The translations under genes were made by a program, and so were the position numbers. Below are positions 36,900 to 45,632 of a DNA stretch of 64,000 bases, in pieces. Numbering within the stretch: position 1 is the first letter of the stretch; each line of letters starts with the position of its first letter. The notes under the pieces were generated by a model. That model was not told where the DNA came from and searched no databases. It saw nothing but the letters and a program-made list of their open reading frames with translations. The DNA is from Flavobacterium xinjiangense (GTDB lineage Bacteria > Bacteroidota > Bacteroidia > Flavobacteriales > Flavobacteriaceae): contig NZ_FRCL01000008.1 in assembly GCF_900142885.1 (NCBI RefSeq), positions 1 to 64,000 of the forward strand. Reading direction: 5' to 3'.

Positions 36900-36935
36900 A
36901 TTAAAAAAAGTAGTTTCATGAACTTTGAAACTGCT

Positions 36936-38036
36936 TTATATCGCCTCAAACAATTTCCCCGGCAATGGCCGTATCACGCCTTTCAATTCCATATTCAACA
37001 GCATTCCTGAGATTTTATAAATCGGAAAATCACAGCGCAAAGCAATAATATCCATCAGTTCTTTTCCGGTTTTTAAAAGGTAATCATAGACTTTTTGTTC
37101 GTCGTCCTCTAAAGTCACAAACAATTGTTTTTGTACCGGTTTTGTTTCTTTTTCCAAGTCCCAATTCAAAATATAAATCAAATCGGCTGCACTGGTCAGG
37201 ACATTTGCTTTCTGGGTTTTTATCAGGTTGTTGCAACCCTGGCTGTACTTGTCCGTAACTCGTCCCGGAACGGCAAAAACATCGCGGTTGTAATCATTGG
37301 CCATGTTGGCCGTAATCAATGAACCACCTCTGTCTGCTGACTCAATTACGATGGTAGCTTCAGACATTCCAGCTACGATTCTATTTCTTTTTACGAAGTT
37401 TTCTTTATCCGGATTCGAGGAACTCCAAAACTCGGTCATGAAACCTCCGTTTTGTTCCACTTTGGTGACGTATTTTTTATGAATTTTTGGGTAAATTTGG
37501 TTTAAACCATGAGCGACAACGCCAATGGTCTGTAAATTATGTTCCATTGCCAATTGATGCGCTACGATATCAACGCCGTAAGCAAAACCACTCACGATTA
37601 TGGGATCAAGCGGTGCTAAATCTTCAATCAGTTTTCTGCAAAATTCCGTACCGTAAGACGTAATTTGTCTTGTTCCCACGATGCTGATTATTTTTCTGTT
37701 TTTTAAATTGATATTTCCCGATGTGAATAATAAAAGCGGTCCGTCAATACAATGTTTCAACCGTTCGGGATAATCTTCGTCCTGAAAATAAACCGCGTTG
37801 ATTTCATTCGCTTTTATAAACTCCAGTTCCTGATTTGCCTTTTCGAAAACTGATTTATCTTTTAAATTTTTTAGCAAAACAGATCCTACTCCATCAATTG
37901 CAGCAAGTTGCGATGCTTTTGTATTAAAAACCGCTTCCGCACTTCCAAAATGGGTAAGCAGTTTTTTGGCCATAATATCGCCCACTCCTTCTATTCTTTG
38001 CAATGCCAATAAATAAAATAAATCTTGTTCGTTCAT
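36936..38036 (-). CDS. dprA: DNA-processing protein DprA
   Basis: This 366-aa protein loads RecA on incoming single-stranded DNA during transformation. An N-terminal helix-hairpin-helix region (LQRIEGVGDIMAKKLL, IDGVGSVLL) precedes the Rossmann-like core with IISIVGTRQITSYG, IVSGFAYGVDIVAH and GGSLITANMANDYNRDVFAVPG split across the usual motifs. A C-terminal winged-helix segment ends the protein. Its last 18 codons are duplicated at 36232-36297. Confidence 0.94.
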   Translation of the reverse strand: MNEQDLFYLLALQRIEGVGDIMAKKLLTHFGSAEAVFNTKASQLAAIDGVGSVLLKNLKDKSVFEKANQELEFIKANEINAVYFQDEDYPERLKHCIDGPLLLFTSGNINLKNRKIISIVGTRQITSYGTEFCRKLIEDLAPLDPIIVSGFAYGVDIVAHQLAMEHNLQTIGVVAHGLNQIYPKIHKKYVTKVEQNGGFMTEFWSSSNPDKENFVKRNRIVAGMSEATIVIESADRGGSLITANMANDYNRDVFAVPGRVTDKYSQGCNNLIKTQKANVLTSAADLIYILNWDLEKETKPVQKQLFVTLEDDEQKVYDYLLKTGKELMDIIALRCDFPIYKISGMLLNMELKGVIRPLPGKLFEAI

Positions 38037-38104
38037 AATAACTATTTGAAACTGAAATGTATAAAATTTAAAGCGGATTGTTAATAAAAATTGTGAATAA
38101 AATT

Positions 38105-38133
38105 TTGATAAGTATATTCGTTGTATAACTTTG
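38105..38133 (+). promoter_or_regulatory. Bacteroidetes promoter for the HU/SPOR gene
   Basis: TTG (38105-38107, within TTTTG), an 18-base spacer and TAACTTTG (38126-38133) form the best two-part promoter in this part of the window. ATG 38139 is five bases downstream. Confidence 0.65.
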
Positions 38134-38138
38134 TAAGT

Positions 38139-39083
38139 ATGAAAATCGAACTATACATCGCGCAGCTTTTATACCGTTATCAATGTGTAACCGTTCCGGG
38201 TTTAGGGGCTTTTTTGACCGAAATTCAATCGGCTCAACTGAATGAAAGCTCAAATTCATTTTCTCCTCCAAAGAAAATGATTTCTTTCAATGCCAATCTT
38301 AAGAACAATGATGGTTTATTGGCTAATCATATTGCTCAAGCCGAAAAAACTTCTTATGAATATGCTGTTAGCGCTATTCAGTTTGAAGTTTTCAATTGGA
38401 AAAAAGCATTGGAAGAAAACGGTCTTTATGCTATAAAAAATGTAGGTGATCTTTGCCTGAATGCTGATTCTAATATAATATTTACTCCATACGACCAAAC
38501 CAATTATTTGACTAATTCTTTTGGTTTAAGTCCGTTTGTTTCTCCACTTGTGAAAAGAGAAATCTTCGAACAAAAGATACAGGCAATTGAAGAAAAAGAA
38601 CCAATTGTTTTAATTCCGGAAACAAGAAGAATGAATCCGTATTTAAAATACGCTGCTATTTTTGTACTTGGATTAGGTTTAACAGGAAGTGTTGGTTATC
38701 CAATATACCAAAACCAAATTGCAACTCAAACTACACTTGTTGAAACTGCTGTTCAAAAACAAGTTCAAAATAAAATACAAGAAGCTACTTTTTTTATCGA
38801 AAGTCCAGTTCCGGCTGTAACACTATCTGTTAAATCAGCTGCCGAAGTAAAAATGTCGTATCACATTATGGCAGGCGTTTACAGAGAAGAAAAAAATGCA
38901 CAAAAAACATTTAATCAGTTAACTCGTTTAGGATACAAAGCCCGCCGAATCGCTCCTAACAGACACGGATTATTCCCTGTACTTTACGGAAGTTATGCCA
39001 CAATTGCAGAAGCAGAAAAAGCTAAACAAGAAATTCAGAAAAAACACAATCCTGAAGCTTGGATATTAATTCAATCACTATAA
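38139..39083 (+). CDS. HU-CCDC81 / SPOR domain protein
   Basis: This 314-aa protein begins MKIELYIAQLLYRYQCVTVPGLG minus its end, the CCDC81-like prokaryotic HU domain (about residues 1-130). One TM helix follows (about 172-190). A C-terminal SPOR domain (about 238-314) has YHIMAGVYREEKNAQKTFNQL and ends EAWILIQSL. SPOR domains bind denuded septal peptidoglycan, so the protein probably links division-site wall to a cytoplasmic HU-like domain. The start is fixed by the promoter just upstream. Confidence 0.88.
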   Translation: MKIELYIAQLLYRYQCVTVPGLGAFLTEIQSAQLNESSNSFSPPKKMISFNANLKNNDGLLANHIAQAEKTSYEYAVSAIQFEVFNWKKALEENGLYAIKNVGDLCLNADSNIIFTPYDQTNYLTNSFGLSPFVSPLVKREIFEQKIQAIEEKEPIVLIPETRRMNPYLKYAAIFVLGLGLTGSVGYPIYQNQIATQTTLVETAVQKQVQNKIQEATFFIESPVPAVTLSVKSAAEVKMSYHIMAGVYREEKNAQKTFNQLTRLGYKARRIAPNRHGLFPVLYGSYATIAEAEKAKQEIQKKHNPEAWILIQSL

Positions 39084-39087
39084 TAAC

Positions 39088-39120
39088 AAAAAAACCTATT
39101 CTGAACGAATAGGTTTTTTT
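39088..39120. terminator. Bidirectional terminator
   Basis: AACCTATTC/GAATAGGTT with A and T runs on the two sides lies between two convergent genes. Confidence 0.9.
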
Positions 39121-39141
39121 ATAGCTTTTATTTAACGATAC

Positions 39142-41412
39142 TTAATTCAAACTCGCTTTATACATTCGGGCCTCATCCCAAGTGAATTTTTCACTGTTTT
39201 TTTCCATCAATGCATTCAAGGATTCTTCTTTATATCCTCTAAAAGCATCGGCTAATTCCTGTATTCTGTCTTGAGGCAAAACCTCTTTAATATCTATTGC
39301 TTTTTCTTGAATCAATTTGACGAAATGACTGTAAATAGTTTGTTTTGTAAGCACTCGTATGGTTGCGATATCTTGAATAGAATTCTTCTCAATCCACAAT
39401 TCATAGGTTTCCTGAACCGTTGATTTTTTTGGCGCTTTTTTAGTTGCCTTTTTCGAAGTATATCGTTCTATATCTTTTTCGTCATCAATCAAAGTGACAT
39501 TTACATTTTTGAATTCTTCCCGAATCGCATCCGTTTTTTTGGTTATATATAGCTTTATCTCTGCTGATGTCAATTTTTCTTTGGAAATAGTTTCTCCCGA
39601 GACAACAGTTTCTATCAATAATTTGGCTTTCATTAAACGCAAAACCGCTTTCGTTTGCAACTCTTCCAAAACAATTAATTCATCGTAATAGGCCTTTACT
39701 TTCTTGATGCGTCTTACTTCTTCCAATTTCCAAAGGATTTCGTAAACCAATTTATCCATTGGAACCAGAAAATAATTGAATGCTGCTTGTATTCTGTCAA
39801 AAACATGATTTAAATCGACCGTTTCCTGAGCAAAGAGTTTATTCAATTGCAAAATGAATTTTTTGGATGGTTCCAAAAGCTGTTCGATGGTTTCCGTTTG
39901 CTTTTTAGCCCAAAGTGACTGTTTTGATTTGGCTGAACTTTCCGATTTATCGTTGTAACTGTATTGGTGATTGCGCCATTCCTGTGCTAAATCCTGCCAA
40001 TCGAATGTGTTTATCAGATAGTTATGAATGAAATTTTTAGTTTCAAAATGCAACGCATTCTTTAATATTTCATCAGAAGCTTTGTTTAACGAATAATCCA
40101 TCACATCCTGATCATTCGAAATCCCATTCATTCTCAGCGGAGACAGCAAAATAAGCCCTTCTAACGAACGCAAACGCGACAATGCCACATATGCCTGTCC
40201 TGGAAGGAAAACTTGCGAAACATCGAGCGCAGCTTTATCAAACGTTAATCCCTGGCTTTTATGAACTGTTATCGCCCACGCCAGCTTGATGGGATAATGA
40301 ACAAAAGTCCCTAATACTTCCTCGGCAACTTCCTTGGTCGTTTCGTCTACTTTATAGCGGATATTTTGCCATTCGTATTTTTCGACTTCTATAGTTTTGT
40401 TTTCCTCTGGAAAATGAACGAGAATTTCATGGCTCGAAAGGGATTTAATAACACCCATTTTCCCATTGAAATAATTTTTATCAAAAGACAAATCGTTCTT
40501 GACGAACATTACTTGCGCACCAATTTTGAGTTTCAAATGTTCTTCCACCGGAAATATTTTGTCAGGGAAATCGCCAACAATTTCAGGTTTGTAGATAACT
40601 TCTTTGCCTACTAAATCTTCCAAAGCTTGCGCATTCATTGTATCGGCCTTGACATTATGCGTAGTTAGCGTAATGTAACCTTTGTTGGCTTTTAAATCAA
40701 AATCCGGTTTTACGTATTGATTTAAGGCTTGAATATCTTCCTGTGAAATCTGATTGTTCCGCAAATTATTTAAAACAGCGATAAACTTATCGTCCGTCTG
40801 GCGGAAAATTTTAGACAATTCGATATACAAAGGCGGGTTTTGCTGCACAACATGCGAATGGAAAAAGAATTTACCTTTGTAATAGTTGCGAAGTGTGCGC
40901 CATTCTTCATCACGAATTACCGGAGGCAATTGCAACAAATCACCAATAAATAATACTTGTACGCCTCCAAAAGGAGTATTCCTTTTGCGAACGGTTTGCA
41001 TCATATAATCCATCGCATCCAATAAATCAGCTCGTAGCATACTCACTTCGTCTATAATCAGTAATTCCATATTGCGAATAACCGATTTCTTCAAACCGCT
41101 CATTTTGAAATGCCTGCGCAAGGTGTCTTTTGATTCAAATTTTACACTTTCTGAAAATTGAGAAGCTACATTGAATTCCGGAATAAAACCCCCGAAAGGC
41201 AACTGAAACATCGAGTGAATCGTAACGCCGCCAGCATTTAAAGCCGCTATTCCCGTAGGTGCAACAACAACCGTATTCTTATGGGTGGTTTGAATAATTT
41301 CGCGCAGCAGCGTGGTTTTACCGGTTCCTGCTTTGCCGGTAAGAAATACCGATCGATGCGTTTGATTAATGAATTGTAAGGTGTAAGCTGCGGCTTCAGA
41401 GATTGTTTGCAT
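39142..41412 (-). CDS. PIF1/RecD-like helicase with C-terminal HTH region
   Basis: This 756-aa SF1 helicase has Walker A GKAGTGKTT (residues about 26-34), Walker B LLIIDEVSMLRADL, a GDLLQLPPV motif III and the late AWAITVHKSQGLTFDKAALDV motif typical of PIF1/RecD2. The C-terminal part (about 600-756) is Lys-rich and has YELWIEKNSIQDIATIRVLT minus its end, a likely helix-turn-helix seen in Bacteroidetes helicases of this type. It probably acts in DNA repair or replication. It follows a Flavo-1-like element (41502-41644) on the same strand side. Confidence 0.9.
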   Translation of the reverse strand: MQTISEAAAYTLQFINQTHRSVFLTGKAGTGKTTLLREIIQTTHKNTVVVAPTGIAALNAGGVTIHSMFQLPFGGFIPEFNVASQFSESVKFESKDTLRRHFKMSGLKKSVIRNMELLIIDEVSMLRADLLDAMDYMMQTVRKRNTPFGGVQVLFIGDLLQLPPVIRDEEWRTLRNYYKGKFFFHSHVVQQNPPLYIELSKIFRQTDDKFIAVLNNLRNNQISQEDIQALNQYVKPDFDLKANKGYITLTTHNVKADTMNAQALEDLVGKEVIYKPEIVGDFPDKIFPVEEHLKLKIGAQVMFVKNDLSFDKNYFNGKMGVIKSLSSHEILVHFPEENKTIEVEKYEWQNIRYKVDETTKEVAEEVLGTFVHYPIKLAWAITVHKSQGLTFDKAALDVSQVFLPGQAYVALSRLRSLEGLILLSPLRMNGISNDQDVMDYSLNKASDEILKNALHFETKNFIHNYLINTFDWQDLAQEWRNHQYSYNDKSESSAKSKQSLWAKKQTETIEQLLEPSKKFILQLNKLFAQETVDLNHVFDRIQAAFNYFLVPMDKLVYEILWKLEEVRRIKKVKAYYDELIVLEELQTKAVLRLMKAKLLIETVVSGETISKEKLTSAEIKLYITKKTDAIREEFKNVNVTLIDDEKDIERYTSKKATKKAPKKSTVQETYELWIEKNSIQDIATIRVLTKQTIYSHFVKLIQEKAIDIKEVLPQDRIQELADAFRGYKEESLNALMEKNSEKFTWDEARMYKASLN

Positions 41413-41501
41413 TTGGCGTGTATAGAGATAGCTAAAATATTGAAAATAGCAATAGTATTTTAGTTTTAACGAACATTTTTTGTTTGGATTCCAATGTTTT
41501 T

Positions 41502-41644
41502 CAGCCCCGATAGAAGTGTAAATCCTCGAAATTTAGAAAGTAATTGTTTCTGGCCGGAAAAGAGCGACCATAGGAAGCTCCTTTTATGGGTAAGAAAAAA
41601 GGCTTTCTAAACGAGAGATGAAGCGGATAGCGGGAAATAGCTTC
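41502..41644. ncRNA. Structured intergenic element, Flavo-1-like (copy B)
   Basis: On the + strand it begins AGCCCCGATAGAAGTG and ends GCGGATAGCGGGAAATAGC, matching both ends of copy A (3761-3844). Its central part is different and longer, but still pairs (CTCG...TTTAGAAAG with CTTTCTAAACGAG). Conserved ends with a changed but paired centre argue for an RNA. It lies between the OmpH-like gene terminator and the helicase gene. Confidence 0.5.
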
Positions 41645-41681
41645 AAAAAAAAAGCCCTCAATCTAAATCTAGATGAAGGCT
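41645..41681 (-). terminator. Rho-independent terminator of the OmpH-like gene
   Basis: On the minus strand AGCCTTCA/TGAGGGCT forms an 8-bp stem with an inner ATCTA/TAGAT extension, followed by a run of eight T. Confidence 0.85.
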
Positions 41682-41707
41682 ATATTTTGAATTAATAGTA
41701 AAATATA

Positions 41708-42271
41708 TTATTTTTTTGCTTCCGCTTCTTTTGGAGTTGCAGATTTGTATTTATCATTCAATTCTTTAATAATCTCTTTTGTGATATCGTATTTATCTTC
41801 AGCATACAAAATTGAAGCTGCATCACCAGTTCCGTAGATATAAGAGTATCCTTTTTCTTTACCATAGGTTTTGATGAATTTTTTTACACCACTAACCAAA
41901 GAATCCATTTCTTTTCCACTTTCTTGTTGCAACTCTTGTGCTAATTGTTGTTGTGCAGCACCTAATTGTTGCTCTCTTTTTTGTAATTCAGCTCCTTTTT
42001 GTTGTGCCCAAGCTTGACCGTTTGCTTGTGCTTGTGCTTGAAAACCGGCAGCTTCTTGCTTGAATCTTGCAATTTCAGCATCTAGTTGTCTTCCTTTTTC
42101 CTCTGATTTGGCTTTATATTTAGCCTCAAGATCTTTGGCTTCTGTATATTCTTTCATTAACACTGAAGTATCAACGTAAGCTGTTTTTACTTCCTTAACT
42201 GCAGTTGCTGGTTTATTACAAGATAGTACTGTAATTGAAAGTGCGATAATTACTAATGCTTTTTTACTCAT
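41708..42271 (-). CDS. OmpH/Skp-like lipoprotein
   Basis: This 187-aa protein begins MSKKALVIIALSITVLSCNK, a lipoprotein signal with lipobox VLSC. A long charged helical stretch follows (about residues 35-125: DLEAKYKAKSEEKGRQLDAE, QKREQQLGAAQQQLAQELQQE). This is the OmpH/Skp chaperone-like coiled-coil arrangement; the C-terminal part has SYIYGTGDAASILYAEDKYDITKEII minus ends, typical of the family. ATG 42271 is chosen as the signal-peptide start. An in-frame ATG at 42316 opens the 26-bp leader shared with the cytochrome gene. Confidence 0.85.
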   Translation of the reverse strand: MSKKALVIIALSITVLSCNKPATAVKEVKTAYVDTSVLMKEYTEAKDLEAKYKAKSEEKGRQLDAEIARFKQEAAGFQAQAQANGQAWAQQKGAELQKREQQLGAAQQQLAQELQQESGKEMDSLVSGVKKFIKTYGKEKGYSYIYGTGDAASILYAEDKYDITKEIIKELNDKYKSATPKEAEAKK

Positions 42272-42290
42272 ATTTTTAATATTTCTTTTT

Positions 42291-42316
42291 TGGTATTCGT
42301 GAATCTTCGATTTCAT
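42291..42316 (-). repeat. 26-bp leader repeat, copy B (encodes MKSKIHEY)
   Basis: It is identical over 26 bases to 4279-4304. It ends 19 bases before, and is in frame with, ATG 42271 of the OmpH-like gene. Weaker similarity continues to the AGTAAAAAA that starts each signal peptide. Confidence 0.9.
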
Positions 42317-42562
42317 TTGGTGAATTTCTAATTTTTTAAGTATGTGTGACAAAAATATAAAAAAAAAAGTAGCATTGACATAAAGTTTAAAAAATGCACA
42401 TTTATTTATGATATCAGTTTTTGTTATTGTAATTGTTTTATTAATAATTTAAGGTTATCAAAACCCGATTCAATAGCTTTCATATAAAAGGACTTCTCAA
42501 AAAAGACAACAAATCATATAGTCAAACCTTAAATCAGCTTCTAAATAAGCTTAAAACGAGAT

Positions 42563-43411
42563 TTAGCTGTTTTTTATGATGTAAATATGGGATGAATACT
42601 CCAAATTCTTCTTCGCTTTCCAATTCGACTGTAAACCGACGAAAAAGGCTTTTATAAAATTCATTTTCCCAGTTTTATATTTTTCTGAAAGCAAGGCAAC
42701 ATAAAAAGAATCAAACTTCATAGGAAGCACTTTTATAAGTTTCATTTTTTCTTTTTGGAAAAGAGACTGTATCGCCGTTTTTGAAAAATGCCAAAAATGA
42801 ATAGGCACATCATAAGCGGCCCAAAAATTTCCGTAATGTTTTGCATCGAAAGATTTGAAATTCGGTACCGCAATAATTAAAGTCCCATTTGGTTTTAACA
42901 GTCGTTTCAATTCTTTTATCTGTTCGTCTAAATTAGGAACGTGTTCCAGAACGTGCCACATCGAAATAACATCGAAAGATTGATTTTCCAATTCCGTTGT
43001 TTTTTCGACAAACGAAACGCCTTTGCTTTCCGCAATCGTTTTTGCTTTATCACTTGGCTCTACTCCTATTGTCTGCCAACCATTTTGTTTTGCTACCGAT
43101 AAAAAATCTCCGGTTCCTGCTCCGATATCCAAAATCCTTCCTTTATCCGGTTGCAGCGAATTAATCAAATCAAGTTTGTTTTTTAGCGCAATGTTTTTCA
43201 CAAAATGGTACGCTTTTTCAAACAACGAACGCTTACTGTCTGTATGTGAAATATAATCCACGCTTTCGTAGTACTTTCCTAAATTTTCTAAACTAGGTTG
43301 CGGAGATGTAATCAACATGTCCAAATCTTCGTCATGATACAAATCAAATGTTTCTTTAGAAACGGAATAATCTTTAACGGTTAAAAAATGCTTTTTGTTT
43401 GAAATGTCCAT
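42563..43411 (-). CDS. SAM-dependent methyltransferase (class I)
   Basis: This 282-aa protein has motif I ILDIGAGTGDFLSVAKQNGW and the post-I acidic region VGVEPSD-like (TIGVEPSDKAK). Motif IV is VISMWHVLEHVPNLDEQIKEL. An N-terminal segment (residues 1-75) precedes the core. The WHVLEHV motif is typical of Methyltransf_11/23 proteins acting on small molecules, sugars or lipids; the substrate is unknown. A repeat cluster containing a parS-like site lies upstream. Confidence 0.88.
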   Translation of the reverse strand: MDISNKKHFLTVKDYSVSKETFDLYHDEDLDMLITSPQPSLENLGKYYESVDYISHTDSKRSLFEKAYHFVKNIALKNKLDLINSLQPDKGRILDIGAGTGDFLSVAKQNGWQTIGVEPSDKAKTIAESKGVSFVEKTTELENQSFDVISMWHVLEHVPNLDEQIKELKRLLKPNGTLIIAVPNFKSFDAKHYGNFWAAYDVPIHFWHFSKTAIQSLFQKEKMKLIKVLPMKFDSFYVALLSEKYKTGKMNFIKAFFVGLQSNWKAKKNLEYSSHIYIIKNS

Positions 43412-43415
43412 TTTT

Positions 43416-43581
43416 AGTTTTCAGTGGTCAGTTTTCAGTGGTCAGTTTAACACGATTCCTGAAAATTATATTTATAAATTAATTAATAGTTTCACGTGGA
43501 ACAATTTTTACTATTCAATATTCATTATAGGTCGCAGATCAAACTGACGACTGTAAACTGACGACTGTAAACTGATTACTG
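43416..43581. repeat. Inverted pair of 14-bp tandem arrays flanking a parS-like site
   Basis: AGTTTTCAGTGGTC repeats twice plus a part (43416-43448). AAACTGACGACTGT repeats twice plus a part (43541-43581). The two units are near reverse complements (12 of 14 after rotation). Between them lies the parS-like site at 43488-43503. Confidence 0.8.
43488..43503. promoter_or_regulatory. parS: parS-like ParB-binding site
   Basis: AGTTTCACGTGGAACA contains the 14-bp core GTTYCACGTGRAAC exactly; only the outermost base differs from the 16-bp chromosomal parS consensus TGTTNCACGTGAAACA read on the other strand. Confidence 0.8.
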
Positions 43582-43590
43582 AACACTTTC

Positions 43591-45462
43591 TTAACGTCCC
43601 ATATAAATCAACAACACCGAAACATCGCTTGGAGAAACGCCACTAATCCGTGAAGCTTGAGAAATAGTCACCGGCCTAATCTTGCTCAGTTTTTGCTTTG
43701 CTTCAATTGACATCGATTTGATTTTATTATAATCAAAATTTTCCGGGATCTTCACATCTTCCAATCTAAGCAATTTATCCGCGTTGTTTCTTTCTTTTTC
43801 TATGTATCCAGAATACTTCACTTGAATCTCGGCTTGTTCTAATATTTCCTGATCCACATCGTTTTCTGCAATATATGTTGCCACCTTTTCAAATTTCATG
43901 ATGTCTTCCAAATCAATTTGCGGACGAGAAAACACCTTAAACATTTTATCGCCTTGAGTTATAAGTGCCGTATCTTTTGATTCTAAAATAGGATTTGCTT
44001 CCGCAACAGAAACACTCGTTTCTTTGAAGAAAGCAACCATTTTCTCCGATTGATTTAATTTGTGTTCCATTCTGCGCAAACGCTTTTCAGAAGCCAAACC
44101 AATTTCATGAGACATTGGCGTTAATCTGAAATCGGCATTATCCTGACGCAATAACGTTCTGTATTCTGCACGAGAAGTAAACATTCGGTAGGGTTCTTCC
44201 GTTCCTTTGGTAATTAAGTCATCAATTAAAACCCCAATATAAGCTTCGTCTCTTTTTAAAATTAACGGCGCTTTTTCATGCACTTTTAAATGCGCATTAA
44301 TTCCCGCCATCAATCCTTGAGAAGCTGCTTCTTCATATCCAGTGGTTCCATTTATTTGTCCTGCGAAATACAAACCTTCAACCAACTTCGTTTCCAAAGT
44401 ATGTTTCAATTGTGTTGGTGGAAAATAATCATATTCGATTGCATATCCAGGACGGAAAAATTTCACTTTCTCAAAACCCACAACGGAACGCAGCGCTTTG
44501 AATTGAATGTCCTCGGGAAGCGAAGTGGAAAAACCATTTACATAAACCTCACAGGTATTCCATCCTTCTGGCTCAACAAATAACTGGTGTCTTTCTTTAT
44601 CAGCAAAACGATTAATTTTATCTTCTATAGACGGACAATATCTTGGTCCGAGACTTTTTATTCTACCATTAAACATTGGCGAACGATCAAAACCCTCCCT
44701 TAAAATATCATGCACATCAAGAGAAGTATAGGTCATATGACAAGATCTTTGATGAATCAAAGGCGAAGTAACATCAGAATATGAAAACTTATCTGGTTTC
44801 GCATCTCCTTTTTCTTCGTTCATTTTGGAATAATCCAAAGAACGACCATCCACTCTAGGAGGAGTTCCCGTCTTCATTCTTCCGGCTTGAAAACCCGCGT
44901 TCACTAAATCCTCGGTGATTCCGTAAGCAGCACTCTCGCCTGCTCTTCCTCCGCCAAATTGTTTCTCTCCAATATGTATCAATCCGTTTAGGAAAGTTCC
45001 ATTAGTAAGCACAACTGATTTAGATCGAATCTCTACTCCAAGCGAAGTGCGGATTCCTTTTATCTTTCCGTTTTCAATGATTAAACCTTTTACCATTTCC
45101 TGATAAAAATCAAGATTTGGAGTTCCCTCTAACATCATACGCCACTCTTCAGCAAAACGCATTCGGTCACTTTGAACCCTTGGCGACCACATCGCAGGAC
45201 CTTTGGACTTGTTCAGCATCTTGAATTGAATCGCCGTTCTGTCGGAAACAATTCCTGAGTAACCACCCAAAGCATCAATCTCTCGAACTATCTGTCCTTT
45301 GGCAATTCCTCCCATGGCAGGATTGCAAGACATCTGGGCGATGTTCTGCAAACTCATTGTAACCAATAAAGTTTTGGAACCCAAATTAGCGGCCGCGGCT
45401 GCAGCTTCTGAACCTGCGTGACCCGCGCCAACAACAATTACATCGTATTCTTCTTGAAACAT
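43591..45462 (-). CDS. mnmG: tRNA uridine-5-carboxymethylaminomethyl(34) synthesis enzyme MnmG (GidA)
   Basis: This 623-aa FAD protein works with MnmE to modify U34 in tRNA anticodons. The FAD-binding motif is VVGAGHAGSEAAAAAANLG, and SCNPAMGGIAKGQIVREIDALGG covers the second signature (split here). Conserved TGTPPRVDGRSLDY and GLYFAGQINGTTGYEEAA are present. Length is normal. In many bacteria this gene lies near the replication origin. parS-like sites flank it on both sides here. Confidence 0.97.
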   Translation of the reverse strand: MFQEEYDVIVVGAGHAGSEAAAAAANLGSKTLLVTMSLQNIAQMSCNPAMGGIAKGQIVREIDALGGYSGIVSDRTAIQFKMLNKSKGPAMWSPRVQSDRMRFAEEWRMMLEGTPNLDFYQEMVKGLIIENGKIKGIRTSLGVEIRSKSVVLTNGTFLNGLIHIGEKQFGGGRAGESAAYGITEDLVNAGFQAGRMKTGTPPRVDGRSLDYSKMNEEKGDAKPDKFSYSDVTSPLIHQRSCHMTYTSLDVHDILREGFDRSPMFNGRIKSLGPRYCPSIEDKINRFADKERHQLFVEPEGWNTCEVYVNGFSTSLPEDIQFKALRSVVGFEKVKFFRPGYAIEYDYFPPTQLKHTLETKLVEGLYFAGQINGTTGYEEAASQGLMAGINAHLKVHEKAPLILKRDEAYIGVLIDDLITKGTEEPYRMFTSRAEYRTLLRQDNADFRLTPMSHEIGLASEKRLRRMEHKLNQSEKMVAFFKETSVSVAEANPILESKDTALITQGDKMFKVFSRPQIDLEDIMKFEKVATYIAENDVDQEILEQAEIQVKYSGYIEKERNNADKLLRLEDVKIPENFDYNKIKSMSIEAKQKLSKIRPVTISQASRISGVSPSDVSVLLIYMGR

Positions 45463-45544
45463 TTTCTTCTTATTTTGTTCTGAGAAAACTCAGGTTTAAG
45501 ATTCAGGCAGGATTTGAACCGCCTAAACCTTGGTTTTATTTTAT

Positions 45545-45560
45545 TGTTCCACGTGAAACA
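45545..45560. promoter_or_regulatory. parS: parS site (exact consensus)
   Basis: TGTTCCACGTGAAACA matches the widely conserved chromosomal parS sequence TGTTNCACGTGAAACA at every position. It lies in the gap between mnmG and ybeY. Confidence 0.9.
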
Positions 45561-45592
45561 TTTAATACCGGCACAAAGTGATTCTATAATTG

Positions 45593-45608
45593 TTCCACGT
45601 GAAACAAC
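45593..45608. promoter_or_regulatory. parS: parS site (exact consensus)
   Basis: This is a second TGTTCCACGTGAAACA, 48 bases from the first and in the same orientation. Confidence 0.9.
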
Positions 45609-45632
45609 TTTCTTTATTCCGTAAGATCCGAT

